From Sphingopyxis witflariensis (GTDB taxonomy: Bacteria; Pseudomonadota; Alphaproteobacteria; Sphingomonadales; Sphingomonadaceae), in the NCBI RefSeq assembly GCF_002205635.1, contig NZ_NISJ01000009.1, positions 62,001-126,000 on the forward strand: 64,000 nt of DNA. The letters run 5' to 3'. The notes under the pieces were generated by a model that saw only the letters and a list, made by a program, of their open reading frames with translations, was not told the origin of the DNA and did no database searches. Every line of letters begins with the position of its first letter. Positions within the stretch are counted from its first letter, which is position 1. Below, piece after piece: positions 47,481-57,730 of this stretch. Position numbers and translations under genes: made by a program.

Positions 47481-48014
47481 TTAGGATGCTGGCTTGTCGC
47501 CGCGCAGCTTGGCCAGCGCGGCAAATGGGCCTGCGGCCTCCTCGCTCAACACGCCCTTTTCGGCGAGAATGCGTCCGGCATCGGGGTGGCGCGGAAACGG
47601 ATCTAGCCCCAGCGACAATGTTTGCACCGCGGCTTCGCCCAGGTCAATTCGGTCACCGTCAAGCAGCATGGTTTCACAATCCTCGCTGCTGATTTCAATC
47701 TCTTCCATCTCGTCTGCGGGTGAATCAATATCGCGCAGAAAACGCAGGTCGAAGTTTTCCGCCAGTGCCGCGGGAACCGGCAGGTCGGTCGCGGCGCAGC
47801 GCTGGACGAGCTTAGCCCGCACTTTGCCTTTAGCGGCGATTCCACCGGCGATCGCGCGAACCTCGGCGGTCACGGAAAATTCGCTGAGCTCGATGAGATC
47901 CAGCCGTTCCGCAATCCGTGCGCGCGCTTGTGCATCGGCCTCCAGTGCGATTGGGCGACCGTGCGCGGCATCGCCGAGTGTCACGATATGCGAGAATTCA
48001 TGCGCGCCGTTCAT
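47481..48014 (-). CDS. DUF177 (YceD) family protein
   Basis: 177 residues from MNGAHEFSHIVTLGDAAHG. VRAKLVQRCAATDLPVPAAL, the acidic EMEEIEISSED run and IDLGEAAVQTLSLGLDPFPRHPDA are DUF177 features. E. coli YceD and plant DUF177A act in 23S rRNA accumulation. Here it is not next to rpmF-plsX as in many bacteria but overlaps the CBP3-type chaperone gene by four bases. Confidence 0.88.
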   Translation of the reverse strand: MNGAHEFSHIVTLGDAAHGRPIALEADAQARARIAERLDLIELSEFSVTAEVRAIAGGIAAKGKVRAKLVQRCAATDLPVPAALAENFDLRFLRDIDSPADEMEEIEISSEDCETMLLDGDRIDLGEAAVQTLSLGLDPFPRHPDAGRILAEKGVLSEEAAGPFAALAKLRGDKPAS

Positions 48015-48541
48015 GTTGGTGGTCCGGGGAGGCGGTTGGTGGCGATCAGCGTTTCGACCGGCATGGCGGCGAGTGCGCTGCGCAGCTTGGCAACTTCGGC
48101 CATGACATGCGCGAGCCCGGATTCGGCGGGTGCTTTGCCGCGCCACAGGTTGCGAACCAGCGCGGCGCCAAGCTCGTCGGATCCGTCGGCTGCACGATAG
48201 ACGCCCAGTCGGCCGCCGAGCGCACCGACCATCCGGCCGATCTGCTTGCCGACGACCATGTCGCCGAAGCCGATCTGGCGCATCTGGCCGTCCATGTCGT
48301 TGACGAACAATTCGGTGAGTTCGACCCCCGCCAACGTCTGCGCCGGATCTTCGTCGATCCGGTGCAGCACGAGCGCGAGGACAAGGCTGACCATATCGAA
48401 ACGGCCATCAAGTGTGTCGGGAACGGTGCCTTCGACATACCAGTGCGGCGCGCGCGCGGCGGCGACCACTGCGTTCCACAAGGGGCGACGTGCCTCGCGC
48501 GGGTCGGATCCGGATTTGAAGAATTTGCGAAGTGAGAACAT
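48011..48541 (-). CDS. Ubiquinol-cytochrome c chaperone (CBP3 family)
   Basis: 176 residues. APHWYVEGTVPDTLDGRFDMVSLVLALVLHRI and VELTELFVNDMDGQMRQIGFGDMVVGKQIGRMVGALGGRLGVYR are the family core. Bacterial and mitochondrial relatives assist cytochrome b in complex III assembly. The stop overlaps the DUF177 start (ATGA). Divergent from bamE. Confidence 0.9.
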   Translation of the reverse strand: MFSLRKFFKSGSDPREARRPLWNAVVAAARAPHWYVEGTVPDTLDGRFDMVSLVLALVLHRIDEDPAQTLAGVELTELFVNDMDGQMRQIGFGDMVVGKQIGRMVGALGGRLGVYRAADGSDELGAALVRNLWRGKAPAESGLAHVMAEVAKLRSALAAMPVETLIATNRLPGPPT

Positions 48542-48611
48542 GCGGGCTGCTTAGGAGCATTCGCGCCGGCGGAAAAGGGGTACTGGTCAGCTTGTGGCAA
48601 GCTTTGCTGCG

Positions 48612-48628
48612 GCACAAGCGGCTTGTGC
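48612..48628. promoter_or_regulatory. Palindrome in the CBP3-bamE divergent spacer
   Basis: GCACAAGC and GCTTGTGC are perfect inverted 8-mers separated by one base, 84 bases before bamE. A related imperfect GCTTGTGGCAAGC is 20 bases to its left. Candidate operator; no protein assigned. Confidence 0.35.
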
Positions 48629-48711
48629 GCCCCCGGCGCTTGCGGTTAAGAGGCGCGAGAGCCAGCGCCGACCGCCGGGAGAAGCGGCGGACAGGCGCCA
48701 TGGAGATAATT

Positions 48712-49194
48712 ATGACGACTTCGATCCTTTCGCTTTCCGTCCCGCGTGCGCGCCTGGTCGCCCTCGGTCTAGTCGTCGCGCTGACCGTCGGTGGTTGTTC
48801 GCAGCTCAAGGGCCGGCAAGGCTATATCGTCGATCCGGTGCTGACTGATTCGGTCTCGGTCGGTGTCGACAACCGCGAATCAGTGGAAAAGACGCTCGGT
48901 CGCCCCACGTTCGTCGGCCAGTTCAGCAACAATGAATATTATTATGTGTCGCGCGAAACGCGTCAGTTGGCCTTTGCCAAGCCGCGCCCAATCTCGCAGC
49001 AGGTGCTGCGGGTGCGCTTCGATCCTGCCGGTAATGTCGTCGCGGTCGATCGCACAGGGATCGAGCTGGTCAGCAAGTTGAGCCCGTCGGGTGACAAGAC
49101 TCCGACGCTCGGCCGCAACCGCAGCTTCTTTGAGGATATTTTCGGCAATATCGGTGCGGTCGGCGCGCCGGGGGCCGGCGCTCCTGGACAGTAG
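48712..49194 (+). CDS. bamE: Outer membrane protein assembly factor BamE
   Basis: 160 residues from MTTSILSLSVPRARLVALG. A lipoprotein signal ends in VGGC (C29). The SmpA/OmlA fold is visible: GYIVDPVLTDSVSVGVDNRESVEKTLGRPTF, NEYYYVSRETRQLAF, LRVRFDPAGNVVAVDRTG. BamE stabilises the BAM beta-barrel insertase. A GGAG site at good spacing favours this ATG over the one at 48700. A very strong terminator follows. Confidence 0.92.
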   Translation: MTTSILSLSVPRARLVALGLVVALTVGGCSQLKGRQGYIVDPVLTDSVSVGVDNRESVEKTLGRPTFVGQFSNNEYYYVSRETRQLAFAKPRPISQQVLRVRFDPAGNVVAVDRTGIELVSKLSPSGDKTPTLGRNRSFFEDIFGNIGAVGAPGAGAPGQ

Positions 49195-49243
49195 GGTCTC
49201 GCCCTCGTGACGGCGGGGTTTCTGGCGATATAAGGCAATATCA

Positions 49244-49283
49244 ATCGGCGCCCCTGTCTTTGCAGGGGCGCCGATCTTGTTTT
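49244..49283 (+). terminator. Strong Rho-independent terminator after bamE
   Basis: ATCGGCGCCCCTG and CAGGGGCGCCGAT form a perfect 13-bp stem with a TCTTTG loop, followed by CTTGTTTT. It can serve maeB from the other strand as well. Confidence 0.88.
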
Positions 49284-51546
49284 ACTGCGCGATTCCGCCC
49301 GCTGCGAGAACCGCGAGGGTGACGAGATCGGACGCGGTCGATGCCATCGTCGCGACCTGCACCGGCTTTTCCATGCCAACCAGCATCGGGCCGATGACGG
49401 CGCCACCGCCCAGTTCGCGGAGCAGCTTGGCCGACAGATTGGCCGATTGCAGTCCCGGCATGACCAGCACATTGGCGGGCCCCGACAGGCGGCAGAAGGG
49501 ATAGTTTTTCATCACCTTCGCGTTCAGCGCGACGTCTGGCGCCATTTCGCCTTCATATTCGAAGCCCGGCTGGCGCTGATCGAGGATAGCCACCGCCTCG
49601 CGGATATTGTCGAGCCACGACCCCGGCGGGTTGCCGAAGGTCGAATAGGACAGGAAAGCGACGCGTGGTTCATGCCCCATGCGACGCGCAACTTGCGCGG
49701 TGCGTTCGGCGATGTCGGCCAGCATTTCGGCCGACGGGCGTTCGTTGACGGTCGTGTCGGACATGAAGATGGTGTGATGCTGGTCGACCAGCACATGGAT
49801 GCCGAACGGCGTCTTGCCCTCGGCATGGTCGATCACGCGGCGCACTTCGCGCATCGTCTGCGAATAGGTGCGTGTCGTGCCGGTGATCATCGCATCGCCA
49901 AGGCCGAGCTTGAGCAGCAGCGAACCAAAGATGTTGCGATCACGATTGACCATGCGTTCGATGTCGCGGCGCAGATATCCGCGACGCTGCAGCCGTTCAT
50001 AGAGCATGTCGACCATCTGCGGCACATGCGGCGAATTGACGCTGTTGTGGACTTCAAAGCTCTCGGGATCGGCGACGCCCATGGCGCGGAGTTTGTCGTG
50101 CAGCCCTTCGCGCCCGACGAGTACCGGGATGCCATAGCCGCCGTCGCGGAACTGGATCGCCGCACGCAGCACGACTTCCTCTTCGCCCTCGGCAAAGACG
50201 ACACGCTTGGGATTGGCGCGCGCCGCTTCATAGGCGAGCGTCAGCACTGAAGTCGTCGGGTTGAGGCGCGCGCGCAACTTCGTGCGATACGCATCCATAT
50301 CGGCGATCGGAAACTGTGCGACGCCCGTGTCCATTGCCGCTTGGGCGACCGCCGCGGGGACGATTTCCATCAAACGCGGATCGAAGGGCGATGGAATAAT
50401 ATATTCGGGGCCGAAGCTGGAGGCGCGTCCCCCATAGGCCACGGCGACTTCCTCGGGCACCTGCTGGCGCGCGAGATCGGCGATTGCATAGGCCGCAGCG
50501 ATCTTCATCTCTTCGTTGATCGCAGTCGCGCGTACGTCGAGCGCGCCGCGGAAGATGAATGGGAAGCACAGGACATTGTTGACCTGGTTCGGATAATCTG
50601 ACCGGCCTGTGGCGATGATCGCGTCAGGCCGTGCTGCGCGCGCGTCGGGCGGCGAGATTTCGGGGTCGGGGTTCGCCATCGCGAAGATGATCGGCGCGGG
50701 CGCCATATCCTTGACCATCTCGGGCTTCAGCGCACCCGCGGCCGACAGGCCCAGAAACACGTCGGCGCCGACCAGCGCTTCGGTGAGGTCGCGCGTTTCG
50801 GTCGGCACCGCATGCGCCGATTTCCACTGGTCCATGCCTTCGGTGCGGCCCTGATAGATCACGCCCTTGCGGTCACACATGATGACATTTTCGTGGCGTA
50901 CGCCCATCGCCTTGATCAGTGCGGTACACGCGATCGCCGCGGCGCCGGCGCCGTTGACCACGACCTTTACCGTCGCAAGATCGCGGCCCGTCAGGTGACA
51001 GGCGTTGATCAGCCCGGCCGCGGTGATGATCGCGGTGCCATGCTGGTCGTCGTGAAACACCGGGATGTTCATGCGTTCTTTCAGCGCCGCTTCGATGATG
51101 AAGCAGTTAGGCGCCGCGATATCTTCGAGGTTGATGCCGCCAAAGCTGGGCGCGAGCAGTTCGACCGCTTCGATGAAACGTTGGGGATCTTCGGTATCGA
51201 CCTCAAGATCGATCGAATCGACGTCGGCGAAGCGCTTGAACAGCACCGCCTTGCCTTCCATCACCGGCTTCGATGCGAGCGCGCCGAGGTTGCCGAGGCC
51301 GAGGATTGCGGTGCCGTTGGAGATCACCGCGACCAGATTACCCTTGATCGTATAATCATAGGCCTTGGACGGATCCTCGGCGATCGCAAGCACCGGCACG
51401 GCGACGCCGGGCGAGTAAGCGAGGCTGAGGTCGCGCTGCGTCGCCATCGGTTTCGACGCGACGATCTCGATTTTTCCGGGGCGGCCATATTCGTGGTAGA
51501 GTAGCGCCTCGCGGTCCGAGAATTGCACTTTGCTACCACTGTCCAT
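49282..51546 (-). CDS. maeB: NADP-dependent malic enzyme
   Basis: 754 residues, the fused type. The N-terminal 420 residues are malic enzyme: [44 protein letters not shown]. The C-terminal 320 residues are phosphotransacetylase-like ([61 protein letters not shown]) and usually regulatory, sensing acetyl-CoA. It decarboxylates malate to pyruvate with NADPH. Its promoter is in the 130 bases before mutS. Confidence 0.95.
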   Translation of the reverse strand: MDSGSKVQFSDREALLYHEYGRPGKIEIVASKPMATQRDLSLAYSPGVAVPVLAIAEDPSKAYDYTIKGNLVAVISNGTAILGLGNLGALASKPVMEGKAVLFKRFADVDSIDLEVDTEDPQRFIEAVELLAPSFGGINLEDIAAPNCFIIEAALKERMNIPVFHDDQHGTAIITAAGLINACHLTGRDLATVKVVVNGAGAAAIACTALIKAMGVRHENVIMCDRKGVIYQGRTEGMDQWKSAHAVPTETRDLTEALVGADVFLGLSAAGALKPEMVKDMAPAPIIFAMANPDPEISPPDARAARPDAIIATGRSDYPNQVNNVLCFPFIFRGALDVRATAINEEMKIAAAYAIADLARQQVPEEVAVAYGGRASSFGPEYIIPSPFDPRLMEIVPAAVAQAAMDTGVAQFPIADMDAYRTKLRARLNPTTSVLTLAYEAARANPKRVVFAEGEEEVVLRAAIQFRDGGYGIPVLVGREGLHDKLRAMGVADPESFEVHNSVNSPHVPQMVDMLYERLQRRGYLRRDIERMVNRDRNIFGSLLLKLGLGDAMITGTTRTYSQTMREVRRVIDHAEGKTPFGIHVLVDQHHTIFMSDTTVNERPSAEMLADIAERTAQVARRMGHEPRVAFLSYSTFGNPPGSWLDNIREAVAILDQRQPGFEYEGEMAPDVALNAKVMKNYPFCRLSGPANVLVMPGLQSANLSAKLLRELGGGAVIGPMLVGMEKPVQVATMASTASDLVTLAVLAAGGIAQ

Positions 51547-51676
51547 TTTTCAATCCCCTAAAAGTCACAGGATGTGCATCCACGCCCGTTCCCTAGCGTC
51601 GCCATCCGCAAAAAGTAACCGTCAATCTCGACGCTGCGCGCCTTGCCATGTCGCCGTCAATGGCTAAGCAGGGCGA

Positions 51677-54349
51677 ATGCCTGCTACCGCCACCACCCGT
51701 GCTCCCCAAATTTCCAGCCCCGCGCCGACTCCTGCCGCGACGCCGATGATGGCGCAATATTGGACACTGAAGGAAAAGGCAGGCGACTGTCTGCTTTTCT
51801 ATCGCATGGGCGATTTTTTCGAGCTGTTTTTTGACGATGCCAAGGCTGCGGCCTCGACGCTCGATATCGCGCTGACCTCGCGTGGCGAATATGACGGCGC
51901 GCCGGTGGCGATGTGCGGCGTGCCCGTCCATGCCGCCGAATCCTATCTCGCGCGCCTGATCCGCGCCGGACATCGGGTCGCGATCGCCGAACAGATCGAA
52001 ACCCCCGCAGAGGCCAAGGCGCGCGGCGGGTCGAAGGCGCTGGTCGCGCGCGCGATCGTGCGCTTCGTCACCGCAGGAACGCTGACCGAAGAAAGCCTGC
52101 TCGAGGGCCGCAGCGCCAACCGCCTCGCCGCGCTTGCCGAAATCGGCAGCGAGGGCGATGTCGCGATCGCCGCCGCCGATATTTCGACCGGGCGGTTCGA
52201 GGTCGTTGCGGTGCGCCGCGATGCGGTCGACGCCGAACTCGCGCGGCTTGCGCCGTCCGAGCTGCTGGTCAGCGAAGGTGCGGGCGATGTTCCCGACTGG
52301 AGCGTGCGCCAGGTCGTGCGGCGCCCGGCGAGCGATTTTGCGAGCGGTCCCGGCCAGAAGCGGCTCGAGGCGATGTTCGCGGTTCAGACGCTTGACGGCT
52401 TTGGCAATTTCACCCGCGGTGAAATGGCGGCGATGGGCGCGATCGCCGCCTATCTCGACCATGTCGCCACCGGCCAGCCGATCTTCCTCCAGCCGCCGGT
52501 GCGGCACCAGTCGGGCGACCGGATGGCGATCGACGCTGCGACGCGCGAGAGCCTCGAACTCGTTCGCACGATGACCGGCGCGCGCGACGGCAGCCTGCTC
52601 GGGACGATCGACCGCACCGTGACTGCGGCGGGCGCGCGGCTGCTCGCCGACGATCTGGCGAGCCCGCTCACCGATAAGGGCGCGATTCTCGATCGGCTCG
52701 ACCTTGTCGATGCGCTCGCGCGCGATGCGCTGTGGCGCGGTGAGCTGCGCGCGGGTCTGCGCGCGCTCCCCGATGCCGGGCGGGCGCTTGGGCGCCTCGT
52801 CGCGGGACGGGGCGGGCCGCGCGATCTCGCGCAGCTTCGCGATGCGCTCGGCGGCGCGCGGCTTCTGCGCGAGCGTCTCGCGCGGCGTGCCGATCTGCCG
52901 CCGCTGCTCGCGCGGCTGCTTCCCGGGCTCGACGGCCATGGCGCGCTCGTTGATGAACTGTCGCGTGCGCTCATTGAGACCCCGCCGGTCGACGCCGCGC
53001 AGGGCGGCTATGTCGCCGAAGGCTATGACGCGGCGCTCGACGCGCTGCGCGAAACCGCGCGCGACGGGCGCAAGGCGATCGCGGTGCTCGAGGCGGGCTA
53101 TCGCGACCGTACCGGCATCGTCTCGCTCAAGATCCGCCACAATGGCGTCCTCGGCTATCATGTCGAGGTGCCCGCCAAGCACGCCGATGCACTGATGCTC
53201 CCCGAATCGGGTTTCACCCATCGCCAGACGCTTGCCGGCGTTGTGCGCTTCAATTCGTCGGACCTTCACGAAGCCGCGAGCCGGGTGACGCAGGCGGGCG
53301 TTCATGCGCTCGCGGCCGAGGCCGCGCATCTCGAAACATTGACCGAACAGGCGACGCAGCGCCGCGAGGCAATCGCCGCGAGCTGCGACGTGCTTGCGCG
53401 CATCGACGTCGCCGCCGCGCTCGCCGACCATGCGATGAGCCACAATTGGTGCCGTCCCGATATTGCCGACGAACCCTGCCTCGACGTCGCCGGTGGCCGC
53501 CATCCGGTGGTCGAGGCCGCGCTCGCCAGGTCGGGCGAACGCTTCGTTCCCAATGATGTGTCGCTCTCGCCCGATGACCGACTCTGGCTCGTCACCGGTC
53601 CGAACATGGGTGGTAAATCGACCTTCCTCCGCCAGAATGCGCTGATTGTCGTCCTTGCGCAGGCCGGCGGGTTCGTTCCTGCGGCGTCGGTGAAACTGGG
53701 GCTCGTCGACCGGCTGTTCAGCCGCGTCGGCGCGAGCGACAATCTGGCGCGCGGTCGCTCGACCTTCATGGTCGAAATGGTCGAAACCGCGGCGATCCTT
53801 GCGCAGGCGACCCCGCAAAGCTTCGTCATCCTCGATGAGGTCGGGCGCGGGACTTCGACCTATGACGGGCTCGCGCTCGCCTGGTCGGTGGTCGAGGCGG
53901 TGCATGAGGTCAACAAGTGCCGCTGCCTGTTCGCGACCCACTATCACGAACTGACGCGGCTCGCCGAAACGCTGGATGCGCTGTCGCTCCACCATGTCCG
54001 CGCGCGTGAATGGCAGGGTGATCTGGTGCTGCTCCACGAACTCGCGGACGGTCCCGCCGATCGCAGCTATGGCCTTGCCGTTGCCCGCCTTGCGGGCGTT
54101 CCTGCGGGCGTCGTCAAACGCGCCGAAGCCGTGCTTGCAAAGCTTGAGGCGGGACGCGAGGCGACCGGCGGGCTCGCGGCGGGGCTCGACGACCTGCCGC
54201 TCTTCGCCGCGACGCTCGCCGCAGCGCCCGCAGCGGCGAAGGATGCGTTGCGCGAGGCACTGGCGGCGATCGACCCCGACGCGCTCGCGCCGCGCGATGC
54301 GCTGGAAGCGCTCTATACACTCAAACGCCTGATGACCGACGCGCCATGA
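51677..54349 (+). CDS. mutS: DNA mismatch repair protein MutS
   Basis: 890 residues. The mismatch-binding domain has the FYRMGDFFELFFDDAK motif with the stacking Phe; connector, lever and clamp domains follow. The ATPase has Walker A TGPNMGGKSTFLRQ, the signature SRVGASDNLARGRSTFMVEM and Walker B DEVGRGTSTYDG. The first 22 residues are Thr/Ala/Pro-rich; the MMAQYWTLK start family Met is further in. It overlaps glnD by four bases. Confidence 0.96.
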   Translation: MPATATTRAPQISSPAPTPAATPMMAQYWTLKEKAGDCLLFYRMGDFFELFFDDAKAAASTLDIALTSRGEYDGAPVAMCGVPVHAAESYLARLIRAGHRVAIAEQIETPAEAKARGGSKALVARAIVRFVTAGTLTEESLLEGRSANRLAALAEIGSEGDVAIAAADISTGRFEVVAVRRDAVDAELARLAPSELLVSEGAGDVPDWSVRQVVRRPASDFASGPGQKRLEAMFAVQTLDGFGNFTRGEMAAMGAIAAYLDHVATGQPIFLQPPVRHQSGDRMAIDAATRESLELVRTMTGARDGSLLGTIDRTVTAAGARLLADDLASPLTDKGAILDRLDLVDALARDALWRGELRAGLRALPDAGRALGRLVAGRGGPRDLAQLRDALGGARLLRERLARRADLPPLLARLLPGLDGHGALVDELSRALIETPPVDAAQGGYVAEGYDAALDALRETARDGRKAIAVLEAGYRDRTGIVSLKIRHNGVLGYHVEVPAKHADALMLPESGFTHRQTLAGVVRFNSSDLHEAASRVTQAGVHALAAEAAHLETLTEQATQRREAIAASCDVLARIDVAAALADHAMSHNWCRPDIADEPCLDVAGGRHPVVEAALARSGERFVPNDVSLSPDDRLWLVTGPNMGGKSTFLRQNALIVVLAQAGGFVPAASVKLGLVDRLFSRVGASDNLARGRSTFMVEMVETAAILAQATPQSFVILDEVGRGTSTYDGLALAWSVVEAVHEVNKCRCLFATHYHELTRLAETLDALSLHHVRAREWQGDLVLLHELADGPADRSYGLAVARLAGVPAGVVKRAEAVLAKLEAGREATGGLAAGLDDLPLFAATLAAAPAAAKDALREALAAIDPDALAPRDALEALYTLKRLMTDAP

Positions 54350-57105
54350 GCGATATGTTCGCCCATCTCGACGACCGCCGCGCGATCATTGATCGGCGCC
54401 GGCTCGCAGGCGAGCTCGACGAGATTGCGGCGGACAGCAAGGATGGCGGTGCGCGGCGGCGCGCGATGGTGGCGTTGCTCAAGGCTGCGCTCGACGACGG
54501 GCGCGCCGAGATCGAGCGGCGGCTGCTGGCCCGGCCTTCGTCGGGGCGGCTCGCGGCGAGCGCGACGGCCTTTCTGATCGACCAGATCGTCCGCCTCAGC
54601 CACGATTTCACGACCGGTCATCTCTACCCCGCGAACAACCGCTCGGCGGGCGAACGGATCACGCTGATTGCGGTCGGCGGCTATGGCCGCGGCGAAATGG
54701 CGCCGCACAGCGACATCGACATCGGCTTTCTGACTCCGTTCAAGCAGACGAGCTGGACCGAACAGGTGATCGAGGCGCAGCTTTATACTTTGTGGGACCT
54801 GGGGCTGAAGGTCGGTCATTCGAGCCGCTCGGTCGACGAGATGATCCGTGCCGCGAAGGAGGATCTGACGATCCGCACCGCGCTTCTGGAAGCGCGCTTC
54901 ATCTGGGGAGACCGCGCCCTTTACGAACAGGCGAGCGCGCGCTTCGATGCTGAGGTTGTGGCGGGCAACGCGCGCGCTTTCGTCGCCGACAAGCTCGCCG
55001 AGCGCGACGAGCGGCATAAGAAAATGGGCGATTCGCGCTATGTCGTCGAACCCAATGTGAAGGAAGGGAAGGGCGGGCTTCGCGACCTTCACACATTGTT
55101 CTGGATCGGCAAATTCATCCACCGCGTCCGCACCGTTCCCGAACTGGTCGACGCCGGACTGCTATCGGCACGCGAGCTTCGCCAGTTCGAGCGCGCCGAA
55201 AACTTCCTTCTCGCGGTGCGCTGCCACCTCCATATCCTCGCGGGCCGCGCCGAGGATCGGCTGACTTTCGATTTCCAGCCCGAAATCGCGCGCCGGATGC
55301 ATTTCGCCGAGCGGCCGGGGAAAAGCGCGGTCGAGCGCTTCATGCAGCTCTATTTCATCCATGCCAAAAGCGTTGGCGACGTTACCGGCACCTTCCTCGC
55401 GCATCTCGACGACCAGCTCGCGGCGCGGGGGCGGCGCTTCCTGCCGACGATCCGCCGCCGGCCGGGAAAGCTCAACGGCTTTGTCCTCGATCGCGGGCGC
55501 CTCGCGCTGCCGACCGACGGTTTCTTTCGCGACGACCCTGTACGTCTGGTCGAGATTTTCGCGCTCGCTGACAAATATGGGCTCGAAATTCATCCGCAGG
55601 CGATGCGCCAGGCGCGTCACGAAGCGAAACTGATCGACGCACGCGCGGTGCGACGGATCGCGCGTGCCAACGCGCTGTTCCTTGATGTGCTGACGTCCCC
55701 GCGCGATCCTGAAACGGTGCTGCGCTGGATGAACGAGGCGGGGGTATTCGGCCGCTTTATTCCCGATTTCGGCCGTGTCGTCGCGCAGATGCAGTTTGAC
55801 ATGTATCATCACTATACCGTCGACGAACATACGATCCGCGCTATCGGGCTGCTCGCCAGGATCGAGCAGGGGCAGCTGAAGGAAGATCACCCGCTGTCGA
55901 CGGTGATTCTGCAACAGATCCAGTCGCGCCGCGTCATCTATGTCGCGGTATTGCTCCACGACATCGCCAAGGGGCGCGGCGGCGACCATAGCGTGCTCGG
56001 CGCCGAACTTGCGCTGCGCGTCTGTCCGCGCCTCGGGCTCAGCGATGCCGAGACCGAGACCGTGTCATGGCTCGTGCGCTATCATCTGCTGATGTCGGCG
56101 ACGGCGTTTAAGCGCGACCTTGCCGATTTCAAGACGATCCTCGATTTCGCCGGGCTGGTGCAGTCGCCTGAACGGCTGCGCCTGCTGCTCGTGCTTTCCG
56201 TCGTTGATATTCGGGCTGTCGGCCCCGGGGTGTGGAACAGTTGGAAACGCCAGTTGCTCAGCGAACTTTATGACGCCGCCGAAGAGGTGCTGCGCCTCGG
56301 CCACAAGCAGCGCGGGCGTGAATCGCGGATCGCGAGCAAGAAGGAAGCCGTCGCCGACATGCTCCGGCTCGACGAAAAGACGTTTGCCCATCTGGCCCGG
56401 CGCCTACCCGAAAGCTATTGGATCGCCGAACCGGTAGAGGTCATCGCCGCGAATCTGATCCACATGCAGAATGCCGGTGATGCCCCGCTGCACATCGCTG
56501 CGGTTCCCGACGATGATCGCGGCGCCACATTGGTGATGGTCCTGGCGGCCGATCATGCCGGACTTTTCTATCGCATCGCAGCCGGAATCCACCTCGCCGG
56601 CGGCAACATCATCGACGCGCGCATCCACACGACGCGCGACGGGCTCGCGCTCGACAATTTCCTCGTACAGGACCCGCTGGGGCGGCCGTTCGCCGAAGCC
56701 GAGCAGATCGTCCGGCTGACCCGCGCGATCGAAGATGCGCTCGCGGGCCGGCAGAAACTGCTGCCGAAGCTCGAAGCGCGCGCGCTGCCGCGCCCCCGTG
56801 CCGAGGCGTTCACTATCGCCCCCAATGTCTTCGTGGACAATAAGGCGTCGAACCGCTTCACGGTGATCGAGGTCAACGCGCAGGACCGTCCGGCATTGCT
56901 CAACCAGCTCGCCTATGCGCTCTTCCAGTCGAAGGTTACCGTGCACAGCGCGCATGTCGCCACCTATGGCGAGCGCGCGGTCGACACCTTCTATGTCACC
57001 GATTTGATCGGCGACAAGATCGACAGTCCGGCGCGGGTGAAGAGCCTCGAGAAGCGTATGCTCGAAGCCGCGGTCAGCAACAGCGATGCGGCGGTCGCGG
57101 CCTAG
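54346..57105 (+). CDS. glnD: Bifunctional uridylyltransferase/uridylyl-removing enzyme GlnD
   Basis: 919 residues. GlnD senses glutamine and uridylylates or deuridylylates PII. The nucleotidyltransferase motif is GGYGRGEMAPHSDIDIGFL; the HD domain has LLHDIAKGRGGDHS; two C-terminal ACT domains follow (ATLVMVLAADHAGLFYRIA and FTVIEVNAQDRPALLNQLA). The ATG overlaps the mutS stop (ATGA). Its TAG shares bases with the stop of the convergent ogt gene. Confidence 0.95.
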   Translation: MSDMFAHLDDRRAIIDRRRLAGELDEIAADSKDGGARRRAMVALLKAALDDGRAEIERRLLARPSSGRLAASATAFLIDQIVRLSHDFTTGHLYPANNRSAGERITLIAVGGYGRGEMAPHSDIDIGFLTPFKQTSWTEQVIEAQLYTLWDLGLKVGHSSRSVDEMIRAAKEDLTIRTALLEARFIWGDRALYEQASARFDAEVVAGNARAFVADKLAERDERHKKMGDSRYVVEPNVKEGKGGLRDLHTLFWIGKFIHRVRTVPELVDAGLLSARELRQFERAENFLLAVRCHLHILAGRAEDRLTFDFQPEIARRMHFAERPGKSAVERFMQLYFIHAKSVGDVTGTFLAHLDDQLAARGRRFLPTIRRRPGKLNGFVLDRGRLALPTDGFFRDDPVRLVEIFALADKYGLEIHPQAMRQARHEAKLIDARAVRRIARANALFLDVLTSPRDPETVLRWMNEAGVFGRFIPDFGRVVAQMQFDMYHHYTVDEHTIRAIGLLARIEQGQLKEDHPLSTVILQQIQSRRVIYVAVLLHDIAKGRGGDHSVLGAELALRVCPRLGLSDAETETVSWLVRYHLLMSATAFKRDLADFKTILDFAGLVQSPERLRLLLVLSVVDIRAVGPGVWNSWKRQLLSELYDAAEEVLRLGHKQRGRESRIASKKEAVADMLRLDEKTFAHLARRLPESYWIAEPVEVIAANLIHMQNAGDAPLHIAAVPDDDRGATLVMVLAADHAGLFYRIAAGIHLAGGNIIDARIHTTRDGLALDNFLVQDPLGRPFAEAEQIVRLTRAIEDALAGRQKLLPKLEARALPRPRAEAFTIAPNVFVDNKASNRFTVIEVNAQDRPALLNQLAYALFQSKVTVHSAHVATYGERAVDTFYVTDLIGDKIDSPARVKSLEKRMLEAAVSNSDAAVAA

Positions 57106-57659
57106 AAATCAAACCCATGCTGAACCGGGGCCACGGTGACCGGCACGCCTTCGAGTTCGAGCATCCGCGCCTTGGATGTCGAGCCGCCGGGGGCAGAGAA
57201 ACCCCCGATCTTGCCGCCCGCCGCCATGACGCGGTGGCAGGGAATGATCAGGGGGACCGGGTTCGTCGCCATCGCTTGACCGACCGCGCGGGCGTGTTCG
57301 GGACCCGCGTCCAGCGCCCGCGCAACAGCGCCATAGGTGGTCGTTTCGCCCCAGCCGAGCGTGCGGACGAAAGCATAGACCTGCGTGAAGAAGGGTGGTT
57401 GCTGGCCCGGATCGACCGCGGTTTCGAAAAACTCTATCCGCTCGCCTTCGAAATAGCGGATCGCGGCTTCGACGACCGTGGCTATGTCGGCCGGAGGCTC
57501 CGCACGCGCCGCGCCGGGTAAGCTGCGCAAGACGGATCGTTCGGTTTCGGACGCCGCGGGAGCGGGCAAACGAAAGCTCGTGATCGCGGCGCCCCTCCAG
57601 CCGATTGCCGCTACGCCAGCCGCTGTTCTAAAAAGCTGATACTGGTCGTGGCTCGCCAT
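57102..57659 (-). CDS. ogt: Methylated-DNA-protein-cysteine methyltransferase (Ogt/MGMT)
   Basis: 185 residues. It removes O6-methyl groups from guanine onto its own Cys, C141 in the IPCHRVMAAGG motif. TTTYGAVARALDAG is the DNA-binding helix-turn-helix. No AdaA-type domain is fused. The stop overlaps the glnD stop. The 71 bases to the next gene hold nothing evident. Confidence 0.92.
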   Translation of the reverse strand: MASHDQYQLFRTAAGVAAIGWRGAAITSFRLPAPAASETERSVLRSLPGAARAEPPADIATVVEAAIRYFEGERIEFFETAVDPGQQPPFFTQVYAFVRTLGWGETTTYGAVARALDAGPEHARAVGQAMATNPVPLIIPCHRVMAAGGKIGGFSAPGGSTSKARMLELEGVPVTVAPVQHGFDF

Positions 57660-57730
57660 ACCCGATCCTTCATCGTTGATGCGGATATATAGGGCTGCGT
57701 CCGGCCGAAAACCATATAGCCCGCGCCGGC

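Noticed and set aside
51593..54037. 814-residue minus-strand open frame
   Set aside because: It is the antisense shadow of mutS, very Arg/Ala-rich, with no domain.
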